A stretch of DNA of 64,000 bases from a virus: IMG/VR virus record IMGVR_UViG_3300042319_001471, positions 113,640 to 177,639 of that record, one strand, 5' to 3'. The notes beneath the pieces are model-generated. The model saw nothing but the letters and a program-made list of their open reading frames with translations, was not told the origin of the DNA and did no database searches. The position numbers were made by a program, and so were the translations under genes. Of the stretch, positions 17,451 to 26,167 are shown in pieces (position 1 is the stretch's first letter; each line of letters starts with the position of its first letter).

Positions 17451-18212
17451 ATGTCCACTACTATCGACAATATAGGAGTTCCTACTGATTATAAAAAATC
17501 CCCAGCAATTTATATTTTCAGAAATAATATAAATGATAAATTTTATATCGGAGAAACATTAAATCTAAAACAGCGAATGTATTCGTATTGTCGTCTTAAA
17601 AAAGAAAACAGACCAATAATTAAAGCTATTAGAAAATACGGTATTGAAAATTTTTCATTTGAATATTATTTTTTTCCAAATTTTACAAAAGATGATTTGA
17701 TAAAATTGGAAGAAGAAATGATTAAAAAATATAAAAGTTCTGTATTTGAAAATGGTTATAATATATGGATAAAGGGTCAAAATAGGAGAGGTGCGACACA
17801 TTCTGAAGAATCTCGTAAAAGAAGAAGTGAAATTTTTAAAGGGAGGATTATCACAAAAGAGTGGAGGGAGAATATTTCCAAATCTAAAAGGGGTGAAAAA
17901 CATCCAATGTATGGTAAAAAATTATCAGAGGAAACAAAGAAAAAAATGGGAGATTCGCGTAGAGGTGAGAGAAATGGTAGATATGGTAAAAAAACATCCA
18001 ATGAACATAAAAATAAATTAATGATGAATCGGAAAGATCGTATAGAAGTGGAGCAATATACGAAATGTGGTGAGTTTATTGGAAGATATCCATCAATTAG
18101 AGAAGCAGCAAGACAAACTGGAATAGATAGTAGATATATTAATCCAGTTTGTGATAAAATTGGGAGAAGTGCTAAAGGATATATTTGGAAAAAAGTGATA
18201 CCAAATGACTAA
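17451..18212 (+). CDS. GIY-YIG homing endonuclease (SegA-like)
   Basis: 253 residues. The GIY-YIG nuclease is at residues 18-90 (AIYIFRNN...KFYIGETLNLKQR, with Ala for the first Gly; catalytic Arg and a later Glu present). NUMOD3-type DNA-binding repeats follow (THSEESRKRRSE, HPMYGKKLSEETKKKM, NGRYGKKTSNEHKNKL), then a C-terminal NUMOD1-like helix-turn-helix (YPSIREAARQTGI). It sits between sheath and tube genes with its own promoter. Its AT-rich codon use marks it as a selfish insertion. Confidence 0.92.
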   Translation: MSTTIDNIGVPTDYKKSPAIYIFRNNINDKFYIGETLNLKQRMYSYCRLKKENRPIIKAIRKYGIENFSFEYYFFPNFTKDDLIKLEEEMIKKYKSSVFENGYNIWIKGQNRRGATHSEESRKRRSEIFKGRIITKEWRENISKSKRGEKHPMYGKKLSEETKKKMGDSRRGERNGRYGKKTSNEHKNKLMMNRKDRIEVEQYTKCGEFIGRYPSIREAARQTGIDSRYINPVCDKIGRSAKGYIWKKVIPND

Positions 18213-18223
18213 ATAATAATACA
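18210..18223 (+). promoter_or_regulatory. Late-type promoter of the tube gene (N8)
   Basis: TAAATA at 18210-18215 includes the stop of the endonuclease. Eight bases separate it from the ATG at 18224, which predicts a three-base leader. Confidence 0.5.
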
Positions 18224-18799
18224 ATGGCAACGAGCATCGAAAACTTTTTCAACCAAGCCTCCCAAAAACAATTTGCAAGGGACTTCCTATTCCGTGTTAA
18301 ACAGATCAATATCACTGGTTTATCTCTAAACGGAGAAACAGATTTGATTTATGCTCGTAGTGCATCCCTACCCGGACGCGATATTGAGAACAAGCAAGTC
18401 AACTTCAGTGGGCAGACCTTCAATTTGCCGGGAAAATCATCTTATCCGGGTTCTGAAGGTTGGAGTGTTGAATTTTATGTTGACCAATCCTTGGATATCC
18501 GCACCAAACTTGAACGCGCAAGCAGACTTCTTTTCAACAATGAGGACACCACTGGAAATATCTGTATGCCCGGTTTTGAGTCAATTATCACTTTAGATGT
18601 TCTCCAAATTCCATGCCAACGTGGAACCAATGTTTCCAGCGGCGGGTCGTTGGAAGTTATTAAAACAATTGAGCTTGTTGGTGCCTCTTTGAGAACCATC
18701 GGAGAAATTGCATATCAAATTGCTGATGGAACTGGAGAAGTTCTTAATTTCCCAGCTACTTTCGCTTATCACTTCTATAAAGATTTCTCCGTTGCTTAA
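18224..18799 (+). CDS. 19: Tail tube protein (T4 gp19-like)
   Basis: 191 residues. It begins ATSIENFFNQASQKQFARDFLFRV and has the gp19 core YARSASLPGRDIENKQVNFSGQTFNLPG with WSVEFYVDQSLDIRTKLERAS. It forms the inner tube inside the sheath. Position directly after gene 18 (apart from the inserted endonuclease) is the T4 order. Confidence 0.9.
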   Translation: MATSIENFFNQASQKQFARDFLFRVKQINITGLSLNGETDLIYARSASLPGRDIENKQVNFSGQTFNLPGKSSYPGSEGWSVEFYVDQSLDIRTKLERASRLLFNNEDTTGNICMPGFESIITLDVLQIPCQRGTNVSSGGSLEVIKTIELVGASLRTIGEIAYQIADGTGEVLNFPATFAYHFYKDFSVA

Positions 18800-18809
18800 T
18801 CTTTCTGAT

Positions 18810-18820
18810 TAAGTATCTTC
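18810..18820 (+). promoter_or_regulatory. Late-type promoter TAAGTA-N5-ATG
   Basis: TAAGTA at 18810-18815, five bases, ATG at 18821. Confidence 0.6.
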
Positions 18821-19423
18821 ATGGCTGGTCCTCAAATCAACGATTTCCTTCAGGCGTTCTCAGGAGAAGCCAAATACTGTCTATCTATACCAGTTCTTTG
18901 GACGGTATCCATAGATGGTGTTACGGAATCAGCAATCAATAGCGTTCTATCGGATGCTGGGGAGAATTGGAAAGCCAAGATCGCTCCCAATGCCATGACT
19001 AGGAACGGAACAATACTTCCAGCCCAAGCTGTTACCATCCCCCAAGAATCATCCAATTTCACTCCCATGGTGGCAGGAGATTCCTATGGTGGATTCCTTC
19101 CCGGCTATGCCATGTCATCCCGAAGCGATTTCCTCTCCCGTAGCTTCTCCATCAACTTTCTGGAAACAAGACAGGATTTGGAGCATGAGTATTTTCGTCC
19201 TTGGCAGATCGCCATTGGTATCAAGGGTCTGGTGGAGCGTGGTGTGAATCTCAAGTCCACCATCACCGTAAAACAATACACCAATAACGGGGTGCTTCGA
19301 AAAGGATACCAATTCAAACGGGCATTCCCCGTTGCTGTGGAGGGATTCACCATGGATTATGACAACACTGATTATCCGATCAAGAGTGTGACGTTTGCTT
19401 GTGAGAATTATTCTCAGCTATGA
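18821..19423 (+). CDS. Second tail-tube-like protein (baseplate tube, gp54-like)
   Basis: 200 residues with the tube fold pattern: AMSSRSDFLSRSFSINFLETRQDLEHEYFRPWQIAIG and a C-terminal VEGFTMDYDNTDYPIKSVTFACENY. In T4-like phages a gp19 paralogue (gp54) starts tube assembly on the baseplate; this assignment is tentative. It overlaps the next gene by four bases. Confidence 0.75.
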   Translation: MAGPQINDFLQAFSGEAKYCLSIPVLWTVSIDGVTESAINSVLSDAGENWKAKIAPNAMTRNGTILPAQAVTIPQESSNFTPMVAGDSYGGFLPGYAMSSRSDFLSRSFSINFLETRQDLEHEYFRPWQIAIGIKGLVERGVNLKSTITVKQYTNNGVLRKGYQFKRAFPVAVEGFTMDYDNTDYPIKSVTFACENYSQL

Positions 19424-20118
19424 AAATCAAATTCAAAGACCTTAAAGAAATCTCCGAAAATGGGGATGATTGCCTGATTGATTATCTCAACAACTTTTCA
19501 GGGGATAACATTTATGAAAAATTTTTAAATGTTTTAACATGTTGGGAACGTGATGTCTCCTATGACATGGGATTCACCGTGGAAGAGAAGAACGTGAAAG
19601 TATCCCTTTCATACTTTATAAAAGAATTGGAAAATTACGATAAGGAACCCCTGATCATCAAGACCGATAATCTGGAATTTGAATTGGATGTCCCTCCCCT
19701 GTTTAAAAAGGATTACGATATTTTCTCCATATCGGAGACGATCCGAAAGGTGAAATATGGGGAATCCGTGTTGGATTTTGCCAATGTGGGGGATAAAGCA
19801 GCTTTGATTGAACAGCTTCCCGCATCCACATACAATACTCTGATCAATGCACTTCTCAAAAATGAATCCAAAACAATTCGTTTTACTAATTCATCCTTGA
19901 AAAACATTAATATTAATTTCATGGGACATGCTCCCCTTGAGCTTCTAAGGGGTCTGTGCCATCCGTATGGGGAAGATTATTATAGAGATATCATCTACCA
20001 CCTGTCGGCTAAAATAGACGGTAATATACTCCTGAATTCCACCATGCGAGACATTGATTACTTTGTCGATAAGCTCAATCAGGAAAATACTTCGGAAAAA
20101 ACACCAGAATTGGGTTGA
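19420..20118 (+). CDS. Baseplate-hub assembly protein (gp26/gp51-like, tentative)
   Basis: 232 residues. The block APLELLRGLCHPYGEDYYRDIIYHLSAK resembles T4-like hub assembly proteins. The middle part (VGDKAALIEQLPASTYNTLINAL) parallels a similar phrase in the protein at 20369 (VKDRVKIVENLPLSINKEIIKYI), so the two may be distant paralogues. Coupled to the tube-like gene upstream. Confidence 0.7.
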   Translation: MKIKFKDLKEISENGDDCLIDYLNNFSGDNIYEKFLNVLTCWERDVSYDMGFTVEEKNVKVSLSYFIKELENYDKEPLIIKTDNLEFELDVPPLFKKDYDIFSISETIRKVKYGESVLDFANVGDKAALIEQLPASTYNTLINALLKNESKTIRFTNSSLKNININFMGHAPLELLRGLCHPYGEDYYRDIIYHLSAKIDGNILLNSTMRDIDYFVDKLNQENTSEKTPELG

Positions 20119-20150
20119 TTTTTTAAATTGATAGTGTAAGTATGGTTAAT

Positions 20151-20348
20151 ATGAAATTACGAGATTTGATTGAAAGGCTCAATAAATATGATATGGATAG
20201 TGATGTAACCATTCATACTGCAAATGGGACAAAATCTTTAGAAATCAAAGATTTCAATCCTCATACGGAGCGTGAGATGGGAGATACTACAGAACCTAGA
20301 TTAACTTTAATTTGTTATGATGATTTTACGGTTTATGCCCATAATTAA
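20151..20348 (+). CDS. Small protein with an RDLIERL start
   Basis: 65 residues from ATG 20151 (MKLRDLIERLNKYDMDSDVT); a start at 20142 is also possible. A TAAGTA box lies eight bases upstream. The opening resembles short bacterial and phage proteins of unknown function that begin KLRDLIExL. Confidence 0.6.
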   Translation: MKLRDLIERLNKYDMDSDVTIHTANGTKSLEIKDFNPHTEREMGDTTEPRLTLICYDDFTVYAHN

Positions 20349-20357
20349 TTTTAATCT

Positions 20358-20368
20358 TAAATAAACAC
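20358..20368 (+). promoter_or_regulatory. Late-type promoter TAAATA-N5-ATG
   Basis: TAAATA at 20358-20363, five bases, ATG at 20369. Confidence 0.6.
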
Positions 20369-21103
20369 ATGGAAAACAACGTTCAACAATTCCTTGATAG
20401 TATTCAGGAACTCAAGGCAACCAAATTCAAGGCATACCAAGCTTCTACCAAAAAGGAAGTGGATTGCTCTCCCCTCACTTTCAAGCAACAGAAAGACATC
20501 ATTGCCACCGTAGCCGATGGGACGGTGGGTGTTCTCAAGTTCCAAAAAATCCTTAATGATATTCTTATTGAGAATACGGAATCCGATACCCTCAAAGTTG
20601 AAGATAAGCTGCCTCTGATTCTCAAAATTCGGGGAGAAAGCCTTGGTAATGATCTGAAGCTGGATGGCGAAGTTGGTAGTATTGAAAGCAACATCCAAAG
20701 CACCCGCAAGATCAAATCCCCCAAGGAAAAGGTGATCAATGGTGCCGTGGATGTGGTTCTGGCTACCCCCACTCTCAAGGAAGAGAATAAGGTTATCAAT
20801 TATGCCATTGAAATTCTGAAAAAGGATGGGGATAAGGATGCGGGTAAGAACATCGGTAATATCTACACTTTTGAAATTGTAAAATTTATCAAATCCGTGA
20901 AATTCGGAGAAAATGAGATCGTATTTGCCGATACTCCTGTAAAGGATCGTGTGAAAATCGTGGAAAATCTACCTCTATCAATCAATAAGGAAATCATCAA
21001 ATATATTGAATCTTTCAAGGAGGATGAGCAATCCCATCTGAAAGTGACAATCAATGGTGAGGAAAAGGCGTTTGATATTGATGTGTCCTTCTTTGATAAT
21101 TGA
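20369..21103 (+). CDS. Baseplate hub subunit (T4 gp26-like, tentative)
   Basis: 244 residues. DCSPLTFKQQKDIIATVADGTVGVLKFQKILNDIL matches the general pattern of the gp26 family (a mid-N-terminal phrase ending KQxKxI), followed by a beta-rich part and VKDRVKIVENLPLSI. It lies between tube and tape-measure genes, as expected for the hub. Pattern-level assignment only. Confidence 0.72.
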   Translation: MENNVQQFLDSIQELKATKFKAYQASTKKEVDCSPLTFKQQKDIIATVADGTVGVLKFQKILNDILIENTESDTLKVEDKLPLILKIRGESLGNDLKLDGEVGSIESNIQSTRKIKSPKEKVINGAVDVVLATPTLKEENKVINYAIEILKKDGDKDAGKNIGNIYTFEIVKFIKSVKFGENEIVFADTPVKDRVKIVENLPLSINKEIIKYIESFKEDEQSHLKVTINGEEKAFDIDVSFFDN

Positions 21104-21111
21104 TTGGTGAT

Positions 21112-21122
21112 TAAATAATAAA
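21112..21122 (+). promoter_or_regulatory. Late-type promoter TAAATA-N5-GTG
   Basis: TAAATA at 21112-21117, five bases, GTG at 21123. The fixed spacing selects the GTG start. Confidence 0.6.
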
Positions 21123-23597
21123 GTGAATGTCGCTTTATTGGAAGAACTGCTTGGATTACTGAAAACGGTCAATGAAACCATTGGCGTTCCACAGGGGGAA
21201 TCTCTGGAAGATAAGAACGTATTGCAGGGTAATAATCCCTCTGATCCCAATAAAAGGGTGACACCCACGCTCAATAGCAATGAGCGCAAAAGAACAACGG
21301 AAATCGCTTCCCTGTTTGCCAAGACATTCTTTGAATATCAGAAGAAAAAGACTCCTGATAAGGCGATCAAGACTTCCATTCAGAAAGTAACGGGTAAAAC
21401 AGGGGAGAAGATACAACAAGGGGGGGATAAAGTTGATGCTAAATCATCTTGGTGGAAAATTCTTTTACCTTTAGTGGTGGGTATCGGCGCGTTAATTGCG
21501 GGACTAATGACAGACGGACCATTTAAGGGTGCTTTGAAAATGCTTGCTAGATTAGGATTGGGTATCGTTGAAAGGCAAATTAAAATGATACTCAAAATAG
21601 CACGGGGGCTAATGCCTGATAAGTTGATAGGTAACTTATTTGAAAAGTTAATACCAAAAAATTTCATAGGTAATTTAATTAAAAGGCTATTATCTATTGA
21701 CGATATTGTTAAAATGGTCACAAGTGGTATGACCGGATTTATTTCATCTCTCAAAGGGATGATATCCGCCCCTTTCAAAGCTCTTGGGGGCATGGTAAAG
21801 GGTGGTAGTATAATGACTAAAATGGTGAAGTTTTTAAAACCGATGTTGTTGGTTCTTAAAAGAATCCCTTTAATTGGAACAATTATTTCATTCGGGTTTG
21901 CCATATCTCGTTTCAGCAGTGGGGATACTGTTGGAGGTGTGATCGATGTATTGAGCGGCTTGGCAGGATTACTTGATTTAGTGGCTCCCGGACTTGGCAC
22001 AACTTTGTCCATAGGCTTGGACGTTCTCAACGCATTTCTGGATGTTAAAACTGGTGGTGCTACGGGCAAGCAACAAGGAGCTAAGATGGACTTGCTTGGA
22101 GATATGGCAAAAGGAATTGGTAAATGGATATGGAAGAATGCCCTCTGGCTACCTGTCATTGGTGGATTTAAGAGAATGGAGATGTCTTGGGATGCTTTAA
22201 AAAGTGGTAATATAATGGAAAGCATAAAACAATTTGCGTTTGGAATGCTGTCGTTTACTTCTCTTGGTCCAATTGTCACTGGTATTGAGATGTTGTTAGG
22301 ATTTGGTGATGAAAAAAAAACCAATACGAAAGATATTAAGAAAGGCAGCTTGTTAGGTAGTATGACCAAAAATATTGGCAACTGGATATGGAAGAATGCC
22401 CTCTGGCTACCTGTCATTGGTGGATTTAAGAGAATGGAGATGTCTTGGAACGCTTTCAAAAGCGGAGACATCATGGGTGGTCTTTATCAATTTGGTGCAT
22501 CATTATTATCGTTTGGTGGTCTTGGTCCGATTGTTACGGGTATTGAAATGCTATTAGGATTTGGGGATAAGAAAGAATCCGATAAATCCCTGTCTCCGAA
22601 AACGGGATGGTTTTCCGGTTTGAAAGCATGGATCAAAAAGAAGTTGAAGAACTTACCATGGGTTCTCAGAAAGCCTCTGGAATGGTTCGGTATTCTTGAT
22701 GATAGTGATGAGGATACTAGCATCAAGACAAGTATACTGAATAGTGCATATGATAAATTAAAAAAGTTTGCCTCTTCTATGTGGAGTGGAATTACAAGTA
22801 GTCTAGCTTTAGTGGGTGATTTGTTAGTAAAAGGTGTTACCACGCTTTACAATAATGTAAAGCAAACGCTTAGTGACGCGGCTAGTGCAGTAAAGAATGC
22901 CGCAGTAGAAGTTCATAATAAGCAAGTCAAAAAATATCGAGGTCTTGCAGAAAAAGATGCATCTACACGGGTGGTGGAAAGTGTGAAAAATCCATTCGGC
23001 ACCATATATGGGGCAGGAGCGGAAATAGTTGCCCTTGGAGCTTCACGGCGCGATGCTGCTGCAAGCGAAGAGGCATTTTCAAAGAAACAAAAAGAGCTGA
23101 TAAAACGCGGCATCCTTAACCCAGATGGGACTCCCAGAAGCCGCGAGGAGAGGGTAAAATCGGGTCTAGCAAAACCGCTCCCCACACAGGATAAAACGGT
23201 GGTATCTGATGCTATTAAAACGGTAAAAATTCCTCAAAAAACACAGGATAAAACGGTGGTATCTGATGCTATTAAAACGGTAAAAATTCCTCAAAAAACA
23301 CAGGATAAAACGGTGGTATCTGATACACCAAATCCAAACGCATTACCTGTTGTGCAATCTGGAAATTCACAATCCTTGGAATTTTTGCGTAATATTGGTA
23401 TGACACAGATCAAGATCATGGGTGATATTAAGGGTATTGCAGCCCAAATCCTGAAAAAAATGGATTCCAGTATGGGGGGAAGTAATAGCAACACCGTTGT
23501 TCCAATTTCTCAGCCTCCCTCTAGTCAGAAATCATCCCCAATGCCAATGAATTCCAATCGCGGTGATTATGGTTCATCCGCTTATGCGCTCGCATAA
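21123..23597 (+). CDS. Tape-measure / central hub protein (gp29-like role)
   Basis: 824 residues with a GTG start. Hydrophobic helices span about residues 105-300, typical of tape-measure proteins. A segment of about 80 residues starting IGxWIWKNALWLPVIGGFKRMEMSW is duplicated. Near the C-terminus a 19-residue unit (TQDKTVVSDAIKTVKIPQK) occurs two and a half times. It sets tail length and may cross the membrane at injection. Assigned by size, composition and position; no direct gp29 motif is visible. Confidence 0.78.
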   Translation: MNVALLEELLGLLKTVNETIGVPQGESLEDKNVLQGNNPSDPNKRVTPTLNSNERKRTTEIASLFAKTFFEYQKKKTPDKAIKTSIQKVTGKTGEKIQQGGDKVDAKSSWWKILLPLVVGIGALIAGLMTDGPFKGALKMLARLGLGIVERQIKMILKIARGLMPDKLIGNLFEKLIPKNFIGNLIKRLLSIDDIVKMVTSGMTGFISSLKGMISAPFKALGGMVKGGSIMTKMVKFLKPMLLVLKRIPLIGTIISFGFAISRFSSGDTVGGVIDVLSGLAGLLDLVAPGLGTTLSIGLDVLNAFLDVKTGGATGKQQGAKMDLLGDMAKGIGKWIWKNALWLPVIGGFKRMEMSWDALKSGNIMESIKQFAFGMLSFTSLGPIVTGIEMLLGFGDEKKTNTKDIKKGSLLGSMTKNIGNWIWKNALWLPVIGGFKRMEMSWNAFKSGDIMGGLYQFGASLLSFGGLGPIVTGIEMLLGFGDKKESDKSLSPKTGWFSGLKAWIKKKLKNLPWVLRKPLEWFGILDDSDEDTSIKTSILNSAYDKLKKFASSMWSGITSSLALVGDLLVKGVTTLYNNVKQTLSDAASAVKNAAVEVHNKQVKKYRGLAEKDASTRVVESVKNPFGTIYGAGAEIVALGASRRDAAASEEAFSKKQKELIKRGILNPDGTPRSREERVKSGLAKPLPTQDKTVVSDAIKTVKIPQKTQDKTVVSDAIKTVKIPQKTQDKTVVSDTPNPNALPVVQSGNSQSLEFLRNIGMTQIKIMGDIKGIAAQILKKMDSSMGGSNSNTVVPISQPPSSQKSSPMPMNSNRGDYGSSAYALA
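22089..22570 (+). repeat. Internal duplication in the tape-measure gene
   Basis: Two units offset by 258 bp (about 22089-22318 and 22347-22570) share at least 60 identical bases around tggatatggaagaatgc. Identity at the DNA level means the duplication is recent. Confidence 0.85.
23184..23327 (+). repeat. 57-bp tandem repeats in the tape-measure gene
   Basis: acacaggataaaacggtggt recurs at 23184, 23241 and 23298; the 19-residue unit is in frame. Confidence 0.88.
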
Positions 23598-23605
23598 GTA
23601 ATATC
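23595..23605 (+). promoter_or_regulatory. Late-type promoter TAAGTA-N5-ATG
   Basis: TAAGTA at 23595-23600 contains the tape-measure stop codon; five bases, then ATG at 23606. Confidence 0.6.
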
Positions 23606-24448
23606 ATGGCTAAATCCATTAATGTGGTTAGAGATTATGATTGGACGAGTATTCCACGAGGTAGTGTGTTGAGAGACAATGCTCCAAGGGTTCGTGTGCA
23701 ATCATTTAAGATCAATTCTAGTGAATCTATAAATCGCATTAAAAGTTACCTCAACTCTGTGACATCGGTAAATCCTGATGAATTTTATAATAAATTATAT
23801 GGAAACATATCTGATCCAGATGATACCTTTATATTTCCATTTTTAGGAGATGCCGTTCGCTCATTCAGTAATGAATATGGTGACACTTTCCAATCAGCTT
23901 TCTTGGGATCGGTTGATTCCGCGTTTGGAGAAGCTGCTAAGTTATTTGGAGAAATTAAAACATATAATGTATCAGAAAATTTTGGTAAATTGGCTGATAA
24001 TATAGCAAAAGCTGATTCGTTAGGTTCATTCGTAGATACGGCAACCAAAAATATGTCAACTGCTCCGGGTTCATATGTTGAAACTCCGAAATTATATCAA
24101 TATTCCCAAAATGATGCAGGATTGGAGGTATCGTTTGTCTTGTCGAATACACTCAATGCTGATGGTGTGCAGAAAAATATAAATTTAGTCAACAAGCTTA
24201 CAAGAATCAATCGCCCATTTCGTAGAAATGGTCTTGTAATGGAACCACCAAGGATTTATGAAATCAGGATTCCCGGTATTAGATATATAAAATGGGCTAG
24301 TTGTAGTAGTTTTTCAGTGCAGCTTCTAGGAGCTAGACAAATGCACGGCAATGAACTCATACCAGAGGGGTATCTTATCTCCATGACATTCACCTCTCTC
24401 ACAACCGAAGTCTCCAACTTCATGGATAAAATTTCAGAAGAAGAATAA
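23606..24448 (+). CDS. 48: Baseplate tail-tube cap (T4 gp48-like)
   Basis: 280 residues. The C-terminal half has the gp48 signature PPRIYEIRIPGIRYIKWA followed by HGNELIPEGYLISMTFTSLTTEVSNFM. gp48 caps the baseplate and starts the tube. It directly follows the tape-measure gene and precedes the gp53-like and gp27-like genes. Confidence 0.82.
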   Translation: MAKSINVVRDYDWTSIPRGSVLRDNAPRVRVQSFKINSSESINRIKSYLNSVTSVNPDEFYNKLYGNISDPDDTFIFPFLGDAVRSFSNEYGDTFQSAFLGSVDSAFGEAAKLFGEIKTYNVSENFGKLADNIAKADSLGSFVDTATKNMSTAPGSYVETPKLYQYSQNDAGLEVSFVLSNTLNADGVQKNINLVNKLTRINRPFRRNGLVMEPPRIYEIRIPGIRYIKWASCSSFSVQLLGARQMHGNELIPEGYLISMTFTSLTTEVSNFMDKISEEE

Positions 24449-24450
24449 AT

Positions 24451-24849
24451 ATGAGTAACATCGGAAAATACCAGAACCAGATTCCCTCCTTATCAGCTTT
24501 GGATATCAAAAGCTATGAGAGGATATTCAAGGTCTATTACGATTCCACAAATGGGAAGGAATTCCCGTATTATAACATTCTCAAGAAGATTGAAATACCG
24601 GAATTGGATTCTAGCGTAATTGAGTTCCACAATGTCCAGATTCGACAACCCCTTACAACGGTATCTTTCAATGTTTATGGTGACATTCGCTCTTGGTGGA
24701 TTATATATCTTCTTAATAAGGATAAATTCACGGGAGTCCCTTTCTGGGTGGAAGGAGGAACACAATTGAAGGTTCTCAAGACCGAATTGAGAACCCTGCT
24801 TTATCTTGATATCACCCAGAATACTATATTTGGGGGGAGGCATTTCTGA
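24451..24849 (+). CDS. 53: Baseplate wedge protein (T4 gp53-like)
   Basis: 132 residues. The core VSFNVYGDIRSWWIIYLLNKDKF plus the GGTQLKVL phrase fits gp53-type wedge proteins. It overlaps the next gene by one base. Role: joins baseplate wedges around the hub. Confidence 0.78.
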   Translation: MSNIGKYQNQIPSLSALDIKSYERIFKVYYDSTNGKEFPYYNILKKIEIPELDSSVIEFHNVQIRQPLTTVSFNVYGDIRSWWIIYLLNKDKFTGVPFWVEGGTQLKVLKTELRTLLYLDITQNTIFGGRHF

Positions 24850-26162
24850 TGGGAGATATTTATAAAATAAATGATGTCAATTATGACTGCGAATTCAAGC
24901 TCAAAAATCCTGATGGGCAGGAAGTCAAATTCACAAAGTCTGCCCTGCGTGGTCTGACGATCACGGATAATTTTTTCAATCCATTTCTGGTTGGATCGGT
25001 GGCAATTGCTAATCCTTATGATCTGGTGGAAGATAAGTATCTTCTCAGAGGGGATGGTAGGGATGTGTTTTCCATAGAAATCTTTCCTGAAGATAAACCA
25101 AAGGATAAATTGAAATACGATTTTATTTTATTTTCCGAGGAGAATTTTGGAAATCCCGAAGTCCGTTCCGAGAACATTAAGAAGTTATCTATGATGCATA
25201 AAGATGCTTTACCATTCATGGATACTATCCCATATGGTAAAATCTGCTCTGGAAAAGCGGGGGATATTCTAAAGGATATTTTTAAGGAACTGCTTGGGGA
25301 AGATATGGTGGACAATGATGAATGGCAGAGCGGCGATTTCACACTGACATATCATCCTCCCCTCACATTCCGATATATGGATTTGATGAATTATCTTCTG
25401 AAACATTACTATGCCAAAGATGGGGATATGTATGTGAAGGGATTCATCCATTTTGATGAGGAAAAGGGTAAATATCAGCTTCGGTTGCTCTCCAAAATAT
25501 TTGAGAAGAACAAGGATGAGGTGATGGAAGCATTCACCCTGTCTGATTTTGCCGATGTGGGGGATACATCCAACGATAACAACCCCCCTCCTGATGCCGA
25601 GGTTAGTGAGTATAACAACGGTATCAAGAACATTGGTTATTCCACTCCCATGTATGGGATCAACAACGATTTCTTTATCAATACAGTGGTCTATGGATAT
25701 GATCCAATTCTAGGTATTCACAAGACGAGAATCAAGAAGCTGGAAGACATTGAAAAGCAATGGGAGAAGAAATTCGTAAAATCTTTCAAGGCGATTGGAG
25801 GAGAACCCAAACCATTCGTCGTTAAAAATAAAAATACAAAACAGAAATTCCGACACTTTCGTTCCCCCTATCCCGTGGAGGATTCGGAGAAGATGGTGGA
25901 AGCTGAAATGATCAATACCTTGACATTTTATAATTTGAGAGCTATCTTTGCCAATCTTGGTTCCGCCAACAGAGTAGGAGGTAAATTCATTGATATTGTC
26001 AAGGTGGGAGAAGGCAAGCAGAAGAGCGATGAAAAGCTGCTTGGTAGATGGTTTGTTCACGAATTGAGACATATTTTTCTAGGAGACGGTTACACGAATG
26101 AATTCTCATGCTGTAAGACTTATAGCGGACCAAACACCAAAATAACCCCTGACGCTGAGTAA
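24849..26162 (+). CDS. 27: Baseplate hub protein (T4 gp27-like)
   Basis: 437 residues. The N-terminal barrel (SALRGLTITDNFFNPFLVGSVAIANP) and the late block GRWFVHELRHIFLGDGYTNEF are characteristic of gp27/VgrG-type hub proteins, which link the spike to the tube. In translational overlap with the wedge gene. Confidence 0.8.
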   Translation: MGDIYKINDVNYDCEFKLKNPDGQEVKFTKSALRGLTITDNFFNPFLVGSVAIANPYDLVEDKYLLRGDGRDVFSIEIFPEDKPKDKLKYDFILFSEENFGNPEVRSENIKKLSMMHKDALPFMDTIPYGKICSGKAGDILKDIFKELLGEDMVDNDEWQSGDFTLTYHPPLTFRYMDLMNYLLKHYYAKDGDMYVKGFIHFDEEKGKYQLRLLSKIFEKNKDEVMEAFTLSDFADVGDTSNDNNPPPDAEVSEYNNGIKNIGYSTPMYGINNDFFINTVVYGYDPILGIHKTRIKKLEDIEKQWEKKFVKSFKAIGGEPKPFVVKNKNTKQKFRHFRSPYPVEDSEKMVEAEMINTLTFYNLRAIFANLGSANRVGGKFIDIVKVGEGKQKSDEKLLGRWFVHELRHIFLGDGYTNEFSCCKTYSGPNTKITPDAE

Positions 26163-26167
26163 TAAAT

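Noticed and set aside
21123-21125. Later ATG as start of the tape-measure gene
   Set aside because: The GTG stands exactly five bases after TAAATA, as in the other late genes, and the sequence after it is coding.
21380-22474. 364-residue minus-strand frame opposite the tape-measure gene
   Set aside because: It is a shadow of a gene with biased codon positions; no promoter, and Pro/Ile-rich composition with no motif.
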